This document shows positions 24,575 through 31,222 of a stretch of 64,000 nt of DNA, piece after piece (the stretch's first letter is position 1; each line of letters starts with the position of its first letter). The notes beneath the pieces were generated by a model. That model was not told the DNA's origin. It was given only the letters and a program-made list of their open reading frames with translations, and searched no databases. Position numbers and translations under genes: made by a program. Origin of the DNA: Chryseobacterium vaccae (GTDB lineage: Bacteria > Bacteroidota > Bacteroidia > Flavobacteriales > Weeksellaceae); contig NZ_VSWH01000001.1 of assembly GCF_009602705.1 (NCBI RefSeq), positions 4,575,001-4,639,000 on the forward strand, read 5' to 3'.

Positions 24575-25750
24575 ATGAATAAAATATACCTGGATAATGC
24601 TGCTACGACTCCTCTTTCAGAAGAAGTAATCGATGCAATGGTGGGTACCATGAAAATGAATTTCGGAAATCCGTCTTCTACTCACAGTTTCGGACAGGAA
24701 GCCAAAATTTTGATCGAAAACGTGAGAAGACAGGTGGCAGACTATCTTCATGTAACGCCTGCAGAGATCATCTTTACCTCTTGCGGAACAGAATCGAACA
24801 ACATGATCATCAAATCAAGTGTAGAACACCTTGGTGTACAACGAATCATCAGTTCTCCTCTGGAACATAAATGTGTTTCTGAGAGTATTCTGGATATGAA
24901 AAGCAGAAAAGGAGTAGAGGTAAACTATATCCGTCCTAATGAAAAAGGTGATATTGATCTTAATAAGTTAGAAGAATTATTAAAAGCATCCGACAAAAAA
25001 ACGCTGGTGAGCTTGATGCATGCCAATAATGAGATCGGAAATATTGCTGATATTAAAAAGATTGCACAGCTGTGTAAAGAAAATAATGCCTTGTTCCACT
25101 CAGATACGGTGCAGACCATGGCTCATATGAATCTTGATTTTTCTGATATCATGGTGGATTTTGCTTCATGCAGTGCCCATAAATTCCATGGTCCGAAAGG
25201 AATAGGTTTTGCCTTTATCAGAAAATCATCGGGACTGAAGGGGATTATTACCGGAGGACCTCAGGAAAGAAGTTTAAGAGCCGGAACTGAAAATGTATGC
25301 GGTATTGTAGGACTTGGAAAAGCACTGGAGCTTTCTCTTAACCATATGGCGGAATATACTGCCCACATGCAGGAAATCAAGGATTATGCAAAAGAAAGTC
25401 TTTCTGCTGCTATTCCGGGGATTAAATTCAACGGAAGAAGTGCTGAAAAGGAGAACAGTCTTTATACGGTTTTAAGCGCATTATTGCCTTATAAAAATCC
25501 TTTGATTGGTCTTCAGCTGGATATGAAAGGAATTGCGATCTCCCAGGGGAGTGCGTGTTCTTCCGGAGCATCTAAGCCTTCTATGGTGATGATGATGGTG
25601 CTTTCTGAGGATGAAATGGACGGTTGTACGCCGCTTCGTATCTCTTTCAGCCATATGACGACCAAAGAAGAAATTGACGCGCTTGTTGAGGCGTTAAAAG
25701 AGATTTCAAAAGATTACGCTATAGAAAAAACAAATGTTGAGCATAGATAG
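24575..25750 (+). CDS. Cysteine desulfurase (NifS/IscS family)
   Basis: A 391-residue PLP enzyme that converts cysteine to alanine and passes sulfur to Fe-S cluster or tRNA-modification systems. It starts MNKIYLDNAATTPLSEEV. The PLP lysine is Lys203 in SCSAHKFHGPKG and the persulfide cysteine is Cys328 in SQGSACSSGASKPS; the short, SGG-lacking loop is NifS/IscS (class I) like. An in-frame ATG at 24506 lies inside the previous gene and is rejected. No IscU or SufB genes are adjacent, so the acceptor is unknown. Confidence 0.93.
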   Translation: MNKIYLDNAATTPLSEEVIDAMVGTMKMNFGNPSSTHSFGQEAKILIENVRRQVADYLHVTPAEIIFTSCGTESNNMIIKSSVEHLGVQRIISSPLEHKCVSESILDMKSRKGVEVNYIRPNEKGDIDLNKLEELLKASDKKTLVSLMHANNEIGNIADIKKIAQLCKENNALFHSDTVQTMAHMNLDFSDIMVDFASCSAHKFHGPKGIGFAFIRKSSGLKGIITGGPQERSLRAGTENVCGIVGLGKALELSLNHMAEYTAHMQEIKDYAKESLSAAIPGIKFNGRSAEKENSLYTVLSALLPYKNPLIGLQLDMKGIAISQGSACSSGASKPSMVMMMVLSEDEMDGCTPLRISFSHMTTKEEIDALVEALKEISKDYAIEKTNVEHR

Positions 25751-25769
25751 TCTTATTGCTTAAAAAGCG

Positions 25770-25777
25770 TAATTTTG
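25770..25777 (+). promoter_or_regulatory. -7 box before thioredoxin
   Basis: TAATTTTG fits TAnnTTTG, 58 bases before the thioredoxin ATG. No good -33 box at the right spacing. Confidence 0.35.
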
Positions 25778-25835
25778 AATATCCAAATTAAGGAGTAAAA
25801 AAGAAAATAATATTAATTTAAATAAAAGAAACAAA

Positions 25836-26153
25836 ATGGCTTTAGAAATTACGGACAGCTCATTTCAGGAAACGGTTTTAAAATCAGATAAGCCGGTATT
25901 GGTAGACTTTTGGGCAGTATGGTGCGGACCATGCAGAACTTTGGGACCAATCATCGAAGAAGTAGCATCAGATTTTGAAGGAAAAGCAGTAGTTGGAAAG
26001 GTTGATGTAGACAACAATCAGGAAATTTCTATGCAGTATGGTATCAGAAATATCCCTACAGTTCTTATTTTTAAGAATGGTGAAGTGGTTGATAAATTAG
26101 TTGGTGTAGCTCCAAAAGAGGTGATCGCTGAGAAATTAAGCGCACACTTATAA
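25836..26153 (+). CDS. trxA: Thioredoxin
   Basis: 105 residues, standard thioredoxin length. The redox motif WCGPC follows VDFWAVWCGPC, and the cis-proline loop is NIPTVLIFKNGE. It reduces protein disulfides in the cytoplasm with thioredoxin reductase. No signal peptide. The gene has its own upstream -7 box and a strong terminator, so it is probably monocistronic. Confidence 0.97.
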   Translation: MALEITDSSFQETVLKSDKPVLVDFWAVWCGPCRTLGPIIEEVASDFEGKAVVGKVDVDNNQEISMQYGIRNIPTVLIFKNGEVVDKLVGVAPKEVIAEKLSAHL

Positions 26154-26176
26154 AAAAAATAAGTTTGATAATGAAT

Positions 26177-26204
26177 GCCTTCCGTTTTTGGGAGGCTTTT
26201 TTTT
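26177..26204 (+). terminator. Terminator after thioredoxin
   Basis: GCCTTCC (26177-26183) pairs with GGGAGGC (26190-26196, one G-T pair), then eight T. Confidence 0.85.
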
Positions 26205-26213
26205 GCAAAATAA

Positions 26214-26244
26214 TTTGCAGGTAATGAAAAAAGGTGTAATTTTG
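26214..26244 (+). promoter_or_regulatory. Promoter of the tRNA-Asp cluster
   Basis: TTTG (26214-26217), a 19-nt spacer and TAATTTTG (26237-26244): a full -33/-7 match about 44 bases before the first tRNA. Confidence 0.75.
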
Positions 26245-26287
26245 CAATCACAAAAAAGAAACAACGTTCTTTATCACAACAGAAAAT

Positions 26288-26361
26288 GATCCGGTAGTTC
26301 AGCTGGTTAGAATGCCGCCCTGTCACGGCGGAGGTCGCGGGTTCGAGTCCCGTCCGGATCG
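26288..26361 (+). tRNA. tRNA-Asp (GTC), copy 1
   Basis: Cloverleaf with acceptor GATCCGG/CCGGATC, discriminator G, anticodon stem CCGCC/GGCGG and loop CTGTCAC (anticodon GTC), and T-arm GCGGG TTCGAGT CCCGT. CCA not encoded. Confidence 0.97.
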
Positions 26362-26396
26362 CAAAAGTTTTTCAATTTACTTTTAAAACAAAATTT

Positions 26397-26470
26397 GATC
26401 CGGTAGTTCAGCTGGTTAGAATGCCGCCCTGTCACGGCGGAGGTCGCGGGTTCGAGTCCCGTCCGGATCG
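26397..26470 (+). tRNA. tRNA-Asp (GTC), copy 2
   Basis: Identical to copy 1 over all 74 bases; separated from it by a 35-nt AT-rich spacer. Same transcript. Confidence 0.97.
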
Positions 26471-26502
26471 CAGAAGTTTTCTCAATTTCTTTTAAAAAAA
26501 TT

Positions 26503-26576
26503 GATCCGGTAGTTCAGCTGGTTAGAATGCCGCCCTGTCACGGCGGAGGTCGCGGGTTCGAGTCCCGTCCGGATCG
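26503..26576 (+). tRNA. tRNA-Asp (GTC), copy 3
   Basis: Identical to the other two copies. It is followed 13 bases later by the terminator of the cluster. Confidence 0.97.
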
Positions 26577-26588
26577 CAGCTAATTTTA

Positions 26589-26621
26589 AAAACCCCTTCA
26601 GATTTCTGAAGGGGTTTTTTT
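26589..26621 (+). terminator. Bidirectional terminator after the tRNA-Asp cluster
   Basis: AACCCCTTCAG, loop ATTT, CTGAAGGGGTT, then T; A residues precede the stem, so it also works for minus-strand transcripts ending here. A degenerate copy of this stem occurs near 30091-30115. Confidence 0.85.
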
Positions 26622-26626
26622 GTGCT

Positions 26627-26677
26627 TTATTCTTTTACTGGAGCAGGAGTAAATGGATCAAGTATAAAAGTTGTGGG
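26627..26677 (-). pseudogene. C-terminal relic of a lost minus-strand gene
   Basis: A 16-codon open stretch ending DPFTPAPVKE then TAA, directly before the shared terminator. A similar string (ESTPAPLKE) is found near 30118-30150. I read both as 3' ends of related genes that have otherwise been lost. Parent family unknown. Confidence 0.35.
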
Positions 26678-26831
26678 CTAAGCAAAAAGTTTGGTTAATT
26701 TAAAGAGGAAAATGTTCTATCTTTACTCCTCCTGAAGTTGTCAACGGTGATTCATCAACTTCTTCTTCGGAAGGATTCTTCCTAAATTTTTCTTTTCTAT
26801 TTATTTGATTTAATGTAAGGAAAGCAAAGTT

Positions 26832-27491
26832 TTAATCAAACAAAATTTCTACATCCAAAGGCCTGAAATCAAATCCTGTAAGCTGATTGCCTTCAATGGC
26901 ATTTTTTACTTCTTCGCTGCAGATTAATCCTATTCTAAAAGCTGGAGTAATATCGAAATGCCTTTTGAATTTTAATGTTTTTGGTATGATATCCCAATCT
27001 TCTTTTTCTGTATATAATTTTCTGAATTTAATTTTATAGTCTTCAAAATCACATATTTTAATTGTTTTTCCGTATTCTTTTTCAATTGTATTAAACTCTA
27101 TAAAATCTGAATCTTTACAATTTATTTTACTTTTACCACCCATTTCATACCACAAGAAATGATACTCATACTTTTCATCAGGCTTATGTATAGTTAAAGG
27201 ATAAAAACTACCATTAACAATGAATTCATTAAAAACCTCTTTGCATTTTTGGCTTATGAATAATCCGCTACTTTCAATAACAAAATTATTGGATAAATTA
27301 TCCGTTAGTTTAGATTTTGAATGTAAAATAAAATTATTCAAATCCGGTATGTCTTCCTCCGTTTTCCAACTTGTAATTTTACCCCATTGAGAGGCCCTTG
27401 CTTCATGAAAACCTATCTTTAATTCTTTCACTTGTGGATATTTGCCAATTCTTTCAAAATCCGTCTCTTGAGTTATTCTAAAGTATTGCAT
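26832..27491 (-). CDS. Imm11/DUF1629-like immunity protein (probable)
   Basis: 219 residues without signal peptide or membrane segment, so cytoplasmic. The layout fits the DUF1629/Imm11 family of polymorphic-toxin immunity proteins: a beta-rich N-terminus, SSGLFISQKCKEVFNEF in the middle (these proteins usually have a similar sek-like helix), and near the end LICSEEVKNAIEGNQLTGFDFRPLDVEIL. Such proteins protect a cell from a cognate contact or secreted toxin. No intact toxin lies upstream on the same strand, only a short remnant at 27762-27893, so it may be an orphan. The same frame stays open for 43 codons beyond its stop (to 26700). Confidence 0.55.
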   Translation of the reverse strand: MQYFRITQETDFERIGKYPQVKELKIGFHEARASQWGKITSWKTEEDIPDLNNFILHSKSKLTDNLSNNFVIESSGLFISQKCKEVFNEFIVNGSFYPLTIHKPDEKYEYHFLWYEMGGKSKINCKDSDFIEFNTIEKEYGKTIKICDFEDYKIKFRKLYTEKEDWDIIPKTLKFKRHFDITPAFRIGLICSEEVKNAIEGNQLTGFDFRPLDVEILFD

Positions 27492-27518
27492 AAAAGCTTT
27501 TTATTTCATGTTCATTAG

Positions 27519-27745
27519 TAATTAACCTGAATTCGGGTTAAGGAGTTTAAATATAAAAGGTTGGAAGATGGAAGAAGGAGGCTGGAAGTCACTTTTAGTT
27601 ATAGATAATGAAAATCTCTGTAAAAATTAAATTAGCTAAAAAAGATGGCAACCTATTATTGATGAACTTCAGAATCTCCCTCTTTCATCTCTCAGCTTCC
27701 AAGCTCTATAAATTAAAAACTCTTATCCCGAACTGAGGTTAATTA
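27519..27745. repeat. MITE-like inverted-repeat element, copy 1
   Basis: A 227-bp element whose ends are inverted copies: TAATTAACCT at 27519-27528 and AGGTTAATTA at 27736-27745, extending inward as CGGGTTAAGGAG versus CTCTTATCCCG. Inside, GGAAGATGGAAGAAGGAGGC near the left end faces CTTTCATCTCTCAGCTTCC near the right end, so most of the element can fold on itself. A second copy lies at 53952-54171 with the same ends and inner arms and a diverged centre. It has no coding capacity of its own. Confidence 0.8.
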
Positions 27746-27761
27746 ATAAAAAACAACAATG

Positions 27762-27940
27762 TCAGGTGACGTTTGCAAAGCTGAAGAGTTTATTATGATT
27801 TCCCCATATTCTCTCCATATTATTTTTTAATGGAGCATCTAAAAGTGCTTTTCCAAAACGATTAGGAATTGTTATGCCAGCACCATATTCTAATTAAATT
27901 TTTCCGTCAGCTTTTTGATGAAAATTATTTTTTTTGAAAC
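27762..27940 (-). pseudogene. Gene remnant, possibly a toxin C-terminus
   Basis: The minus strand is open for 43 codons ending at a TGA (27762-27764) with a protein-like sequence containing EYGAGITIPNRFGKALLDA and ERIWGNHNKLFSF. The same frame continues upstream (HQKADGKI) but is broken by one TAA at 27894-27896. No start is visible. Position, upstream of an immunity-like gene on the same strand, suggests the tail of a polymorphic toxin now separated from its partner by the repeat element. The family is not identified. Confidence 0.4.
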
Positions 27941-27946
27941 AAGTTT

Positions 27947-28696
27947 TTAAAGATCTTCAAGCAATTCCATAAATTCTTCTTTCTTGCGGACAGAAAGCGG
28001 TATTGCAGTCTTATTTTTCATAATAATTGTATTTCCGCCATCTGTTCTGATAAAATGGTCAAAATAAGCCATATTAATCAGATGAGATTGATGTGACCTG
28101 AAAAAATTATATGGTGTCAACAATATTTCATATTCTTTAAGATTTGTAGAGACAACCAGTCTTGGGGCATTGATAAAATAAAAAGTTGTATAGTTTTTAT
28201 CTGATTCACAATTTACAATATCCTGAATGTTGACAGAATAAATTCTGTCGGCTGTTTTTAAAATCAGTTTCTGAAGATATTTTGGTCTTTCAAGGTTGGC
28301 AAATAAATTCTGAAGCTTTACATCGAATACTTCTTTGTTGATGGCTTCTTCTGCTTTTTGTACAGCTTCTTTTAAATCTGTAGGGTTAAGAGGCTTTAGC
28401 AGATAATCAATGGCCGAAAAGCGAAAAGCTTTAATGGCAAAATCTTCATAACCTGTAACAAAGATGACTTTAAAATTAATAACCTTTAGTTTTTTAAGCA
28501 GGTCAAATCCATTACCATCCGGCATTTCTATATCAAGGAAAACAAGATCAGGTGATAGCTGATTAATTAAATCTATTCCGGAAGCAACGGAATCAGCCTG
28601 TCCTATAATGGAAATATTGGAACAATGGGTCTTAATAACAGCAATATTATCTTTTCTTACTGACTCAATATCGTCAATTACAATAGCTCGAAGCAT
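27947..28696 (-). CDS. LytTR family response regulator
   Basis: 249 residues. Receiver domain (1-120) with the acidic pair VIDD near the start, phospho-acceptor Asp in LVFLDIEMPDGNGFDLL, FVTGYEDFAIKAF and the conserved Lys in YLLKPLN. C-terminal LytTR DNA-binding domain (about 145-249) with DIVNCESDKNYTTFYF and FFRSHQSHLINM. The start lies five bases after the histidine kinase stop, so the pair is cotranscribed. Targets unknown; the RiPP-like cluster begins about 1 kb upstream on the other strand. Confidence 0.92.
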   Translation of the reverse strand: MLRAIVIDDIESVRKDNIAVIKTHCSNISIIGQADSVASGIDLINQLSPDLVFLDIEMPDGNGFDLLKKLKVINFKVIFVTGYEDFAIKAFRFSAIDYLLKPLNPTDLKEAVQKAEEAINKEVFDVKLQNLFANLERPKYLQKLILKTADRIYSVNIQDIVNCESDKNYTTFYFINAPRLVVSTNLKEYEILLTPYNFFRSHQSHLINMAYFDHFIRTDGGNTIIMKNKTAIPLSVRKKEEFMELLEDL

Positions 28697-28701
28697 ATGG
28701 T

Positions 28702-29991
28702 TTAGTTTTCGTAAATATAGGGTATTTCAAAAATTACTTTAGCTCCTATAATATTTTTATTGAGATCAAGTATATTTTGGGTCTGTAAAATAACATCCCG
28801 GTTTTTTGTATAATGAGCTAAACGTTCTTTGGTGATAGCCGTTGCCAAAGATTTATGATGTGTTGCTTTTTTATCGTTACTGAACCCGCTTCCATTGTCA
28901 GAAATTTCGAAAAACAATTTTCTGTCTTTTAAATAGAATTTAATTGCAATCATCCCATCTGCTGACTTACCGTTTAAGCCATGCTTAATCGCATTCTCGA
29001 TAAATGGTTGTGTAAGCATTGGGGGTAAAAATATGGAGTCTGTATTTATTGTATCTTCCGCTTTAATCGTATAGTTAAACGATTTGTTATATAAAAGTTG
29101 TTGTAGGTTTATATAATTTTCTATCAGTTCAACTTCCTCTGTCAGGGAAGTGTAATTTTCGTGTGAGCTTTCAAGAATCTGGCGTGTAAGCTTTGAAAAT
29201 CTGTTAAGATAATCTACTGCCTTCGCTTCTTCTTTGTCATTAATCAGGCTTCTGATATTTTGTATGGAATTAAAAATAAAATGCGGATTCATTTGTGATC
29301 TTCGTAATTTCTGCTCAGTAAGCAACTGCTTATTTTCCATTTTTATCTTCCTCGATTTTATGACCGTTGATATATAAACTGCGAGGAGAATCAATCCTAA
29401 AAAGGTAATAATGCCTAAGAAAACTAGTAATCGGGATATCAGCAGTTCACTTTTCTGATTTTCTATTACCTTTTTTAAAGAGCTTGCCTTTTCCCGAGAT
29501 TGATTAAGACTGTCTTTTAAAAAAGCTTTGTATTTTATTTCTGCCTGAAAATCTTTTACCGAAATCTTTTCATCTAAACTGTTATTTTTATCATAATAAA
29601 TTTCCGTCAATAAAAGAAAGAATGCTCTTTTATAGTCTGTAAGCTTGAGATCTTTGGCTATTATAGAACCTTGAGCTGCGTAATGTATTGCTGTTTTGTA
29701 CTGCTCACCTGCATTATAAAGCCGTCCCAATTGTAAATAACAATCCATTTTACCTTTATTATATTGCAGTTTTTCGGCAAGTGCTTCCGACTCTTTAAGC
29801 AATTTTATCGCTTTTGCCGGATCTGTTAGGTTGATTTTGCCGGCAATTGTGTTTAACAGATCTACTCGTTGATTATCAATTTCAAAATGTTCTTTCAGCA
29901 CTTTTTGTAAACTGTCGGCAGATCCTTTTTGTGCGAAAGAATCAGGAAATATAAAAAATGTTATAATTAAAATGATCAGTTTAAATTGCAT
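28702..29991 (-). CDS. LytS-type sensor histidine kinase with TPR-like sensor
   Basis: 429 residues. Signal peptide (FKLIILIITFFIFPDSFA), a helical TPR-like periplasmic part (about 25-190), one membrane helix (LLVFLGIITFLGLILLAVYIS), then the His_kinase domain with phospho-acceptor His in QMNPHFIFNSIQNIRSLI and ATPase boxes PFIENAIKHGLNGK and ISDNGSGFS. It phosphorylates the adjacent LytTR regulator. There is only a small extracytoplasmic region compared with the propeller kinase at 50343, so the signal is probably bound differently. Confidence 0.9.
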   Translation of the reverse strand: MQFKLIILIITFFIFPDSFAQKGSADSLQKVLKEHFEIDNQRVDLLNTIAGKINLTDPAKAIKLLKESEALAEKLQYNKGKMDCYLQLGRLYNAGEQYKTAIHYAAQGSIIAKDLKLTDYKRAFFLLLTEIYYDKNNSLDEKISVKDFQAEIKYKAFLKDSLNQSREKASSLKKVIENQKSELLISRLLVFLGIITFLGLILLAVYISTVIKSRKIKMENKQLLTEQKLRRSQMNPHFIFNSIQNIRSLINDKEEAKAVDYLNRFSKLTRQILESSHENYTSLTEEVELIENYINLQQLLYNKSFNYTIKAEDTINTDSIFLPPMLTQPFIENAIKHGLNGKSADGMIAIKFYLKDRKLFFEISDNGSGFSNDKKATHHKSLATAITKERLAHYTKNRDVILQTQNILDLNKNIIGAKVIFEIPYIYEN

Positions 29992-30090
29992 GGTTACTAA
30001 AAATGGAGCAGGTTATTTACAAATATAAATAATTAAAAAGGCAGTCTTATGTTTAATTGTATGTGTCAGATTAAATTTTTAACGAATAAG

Positions 30091-30150
30091 TCCTTCAGAT
30101 TTCTGGAGAGGTTTTTTGTGCTTTGTTCTTTCAATGGAGCGGGAGTAGAT
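30091..30150. repeat. Degenerate copy of the 26594-26654 segment
   Basis: About 60 bases match 26594-26654 (nine differences by hand alignment), covering a decayed terminator stem and a relic of a TPAPxKE C-terminus. It marks the far side of a patch holding the immunity-like gene and the LytTR pair. Confidence 0.55.
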
Positions 30151-30254
30151 TCGTTAAAGAAAACAATTTGGACGTTCTTGTAGTCAAATCAAAATAAAAC
30201 GTTATAAATCTGCTTAAATAAAAAGCTCTTCAGGCGTGTATCGAAATTTTCTTC

Positions 30255-30524
30255 TTATGCTTTTTGCTTGTACCCATTTTTTTTACTAGGATTCATAAGG
30301 TGGAAGAAATAGCAAAGTATGACCTCCTTCAATAAAGCATTGTTCCTTTTATGAAAAGCAGCATTGTCGGCCTCTATGTTACAGCTGAATAAGCAAATAT
30401 TGAATAGCTTGAAGTTCGTTATTGCTCCGATAGCATTGACCCTTCCCCGGGCATGACAATCTTTGCCTGCATAATATTTTTCTCCTTTTGGCTGTACCCA
30501 TTTTCTCTTGGTGTATAGTCTCAT
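30255..30524 (-). pseudogene. Transposase remnant, probably IS630-like
   Basis: An 89-codon open frame with RKWVQPKGEKYYAGKDCHAR followed by GRVNAIGAITNFKLF and NIEADNAAFHK. The W-x-x-KG...R-x-N-x-IGA layout recalls the DDE core of IS630-family transposases, which are normally over 300 residues, and catalytic residues cannot be placed. No terminal inverted repeats were found. Read as a dead fragment. Confidence 0.45.
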
Positions 30525-30965
30525 TGAGAGTCGCTCATATTATCAACACTCGTTAATAAAAGTTTAATCATTTACAAATGTTTTTTACTGAGCTTTTAAA
30601 GAATGAAATAAACAACTATAATATCACTTTAATGGGATTTATATTACATAAATATTGCCTGTTTTTTTAATTGTTATTCAAATTAATTAATATATAAAAA
30701 ATTGATTTTCAATATTTTGTATTTCAATTGATTGTTTTAATTCAATTTTGTTTGAAATATGTTTTGTGGTGTCATTTATTTTTACTTCCTTGTGTGGTGA
30801 AAAATAAACAGAAAAAAATGATTGATTTTTCTAACCCAGAATAAAGATATAATGTGAATCTTTTAAATAAGAGGATAGTTTGTGCCTCTCGAAATATTAC
30901 AAAACGTCTAGGTAAAGAGGGCGGAGGTTCTTTAATATGTATAAACTCATCAAATCCAAATTATT
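30525..30965. other. Long AT-rich leader region of the RiPP-like cluster
   Basis: About 440 bases of very AT-rich sequence with no credible reading frame. It contains several near-matches to TAnnTTTG (for example TAGTTTG at 30876-30882), none with a convincing -33 box, and a GC-richer stretch GAGGGCGGAGG (30918-30928) near the precursor start. Promoter and 5' UTR of the precursor must lie here. Confidence 0.5.
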
Positions 30966-31118
30966 ATGGAAACTAAAAAATTTAATCCAGAAGAATTCCT
31001 AGGAGCTAAAGTTGTTTCTCCTTTGGAGCAGGAAAAATTAGTTGGTGGTCTTGCTACAGCTGCCGACACTGTTACAGTTACAGTTACAGTTACAGTAACT
31101 GTTACTGTTACAACTTAA
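30966..31118 (+). CDS. RiPP precursor peptide with double-glycine leader and (Val-Thr)7 core
   Basis: A 50-codon gene with ATG at 30966. The leader is 28 residues, charged and helical in character (KKFNPEEFLGAKVV, SPLEQEKLVGG), ending in Gly27-Gly28, the cleavage signal of C39-peptidase exporters. The core is LATAADT, then seven Val-Thr pairs and a final Thr. The core codons are a near-tandem GTTACA hexamer array. The genes that follow supply an oxygenase-like enzyme and a peptidase-containing ABC exporter, as expected for a ribosomally made, post-translationally modified peptide. No Cys, Ser or Lys is in the core, so lanthionine or thioether chemistry is excluded there. I do not recognise the family; the call rests on the leader, the repeat core and the gene context. 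Confidence 0.85.
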   Translation: METKKFNPEEFLGAKVVSPLEQEKLVGGLATAADTVTVTVTVTVTVTVTT

Positions 31119-31160
31119 ATTTAGGTTTATTTCCAACTACGGAAATGAATCCCTAAAACA

Positions 31161-31194
31161 GAGCCATCCTCTGTACAGGGGATGGCTCATTTTA
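31161..31194 (+). terminator. Stem-loop between precursor and biosynthetic genes (partial terminator)
   Basis: GAGCCATCC and GGATGGCTC form a 9-bp perfect outer stem, extended inward by CTG/CAG, followed by ATTTTAATAAAAA rather than a pure T run. This imperfect tail fits an attenuator that lets some transcripts continue into the downstream genes while favouring precursor mRNA. Confidence 0.65.
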
Positions 31195-31222
31195 ATAAAA
31201 ATCTTTAACTAACGATATTACC

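Noticed and set aside
26288..26576. CRISPR-like array of regular repeats
   Set aside because: The three regularly spaced 74-base repeats are tRNA-Asp genes with normal cloverleaves.
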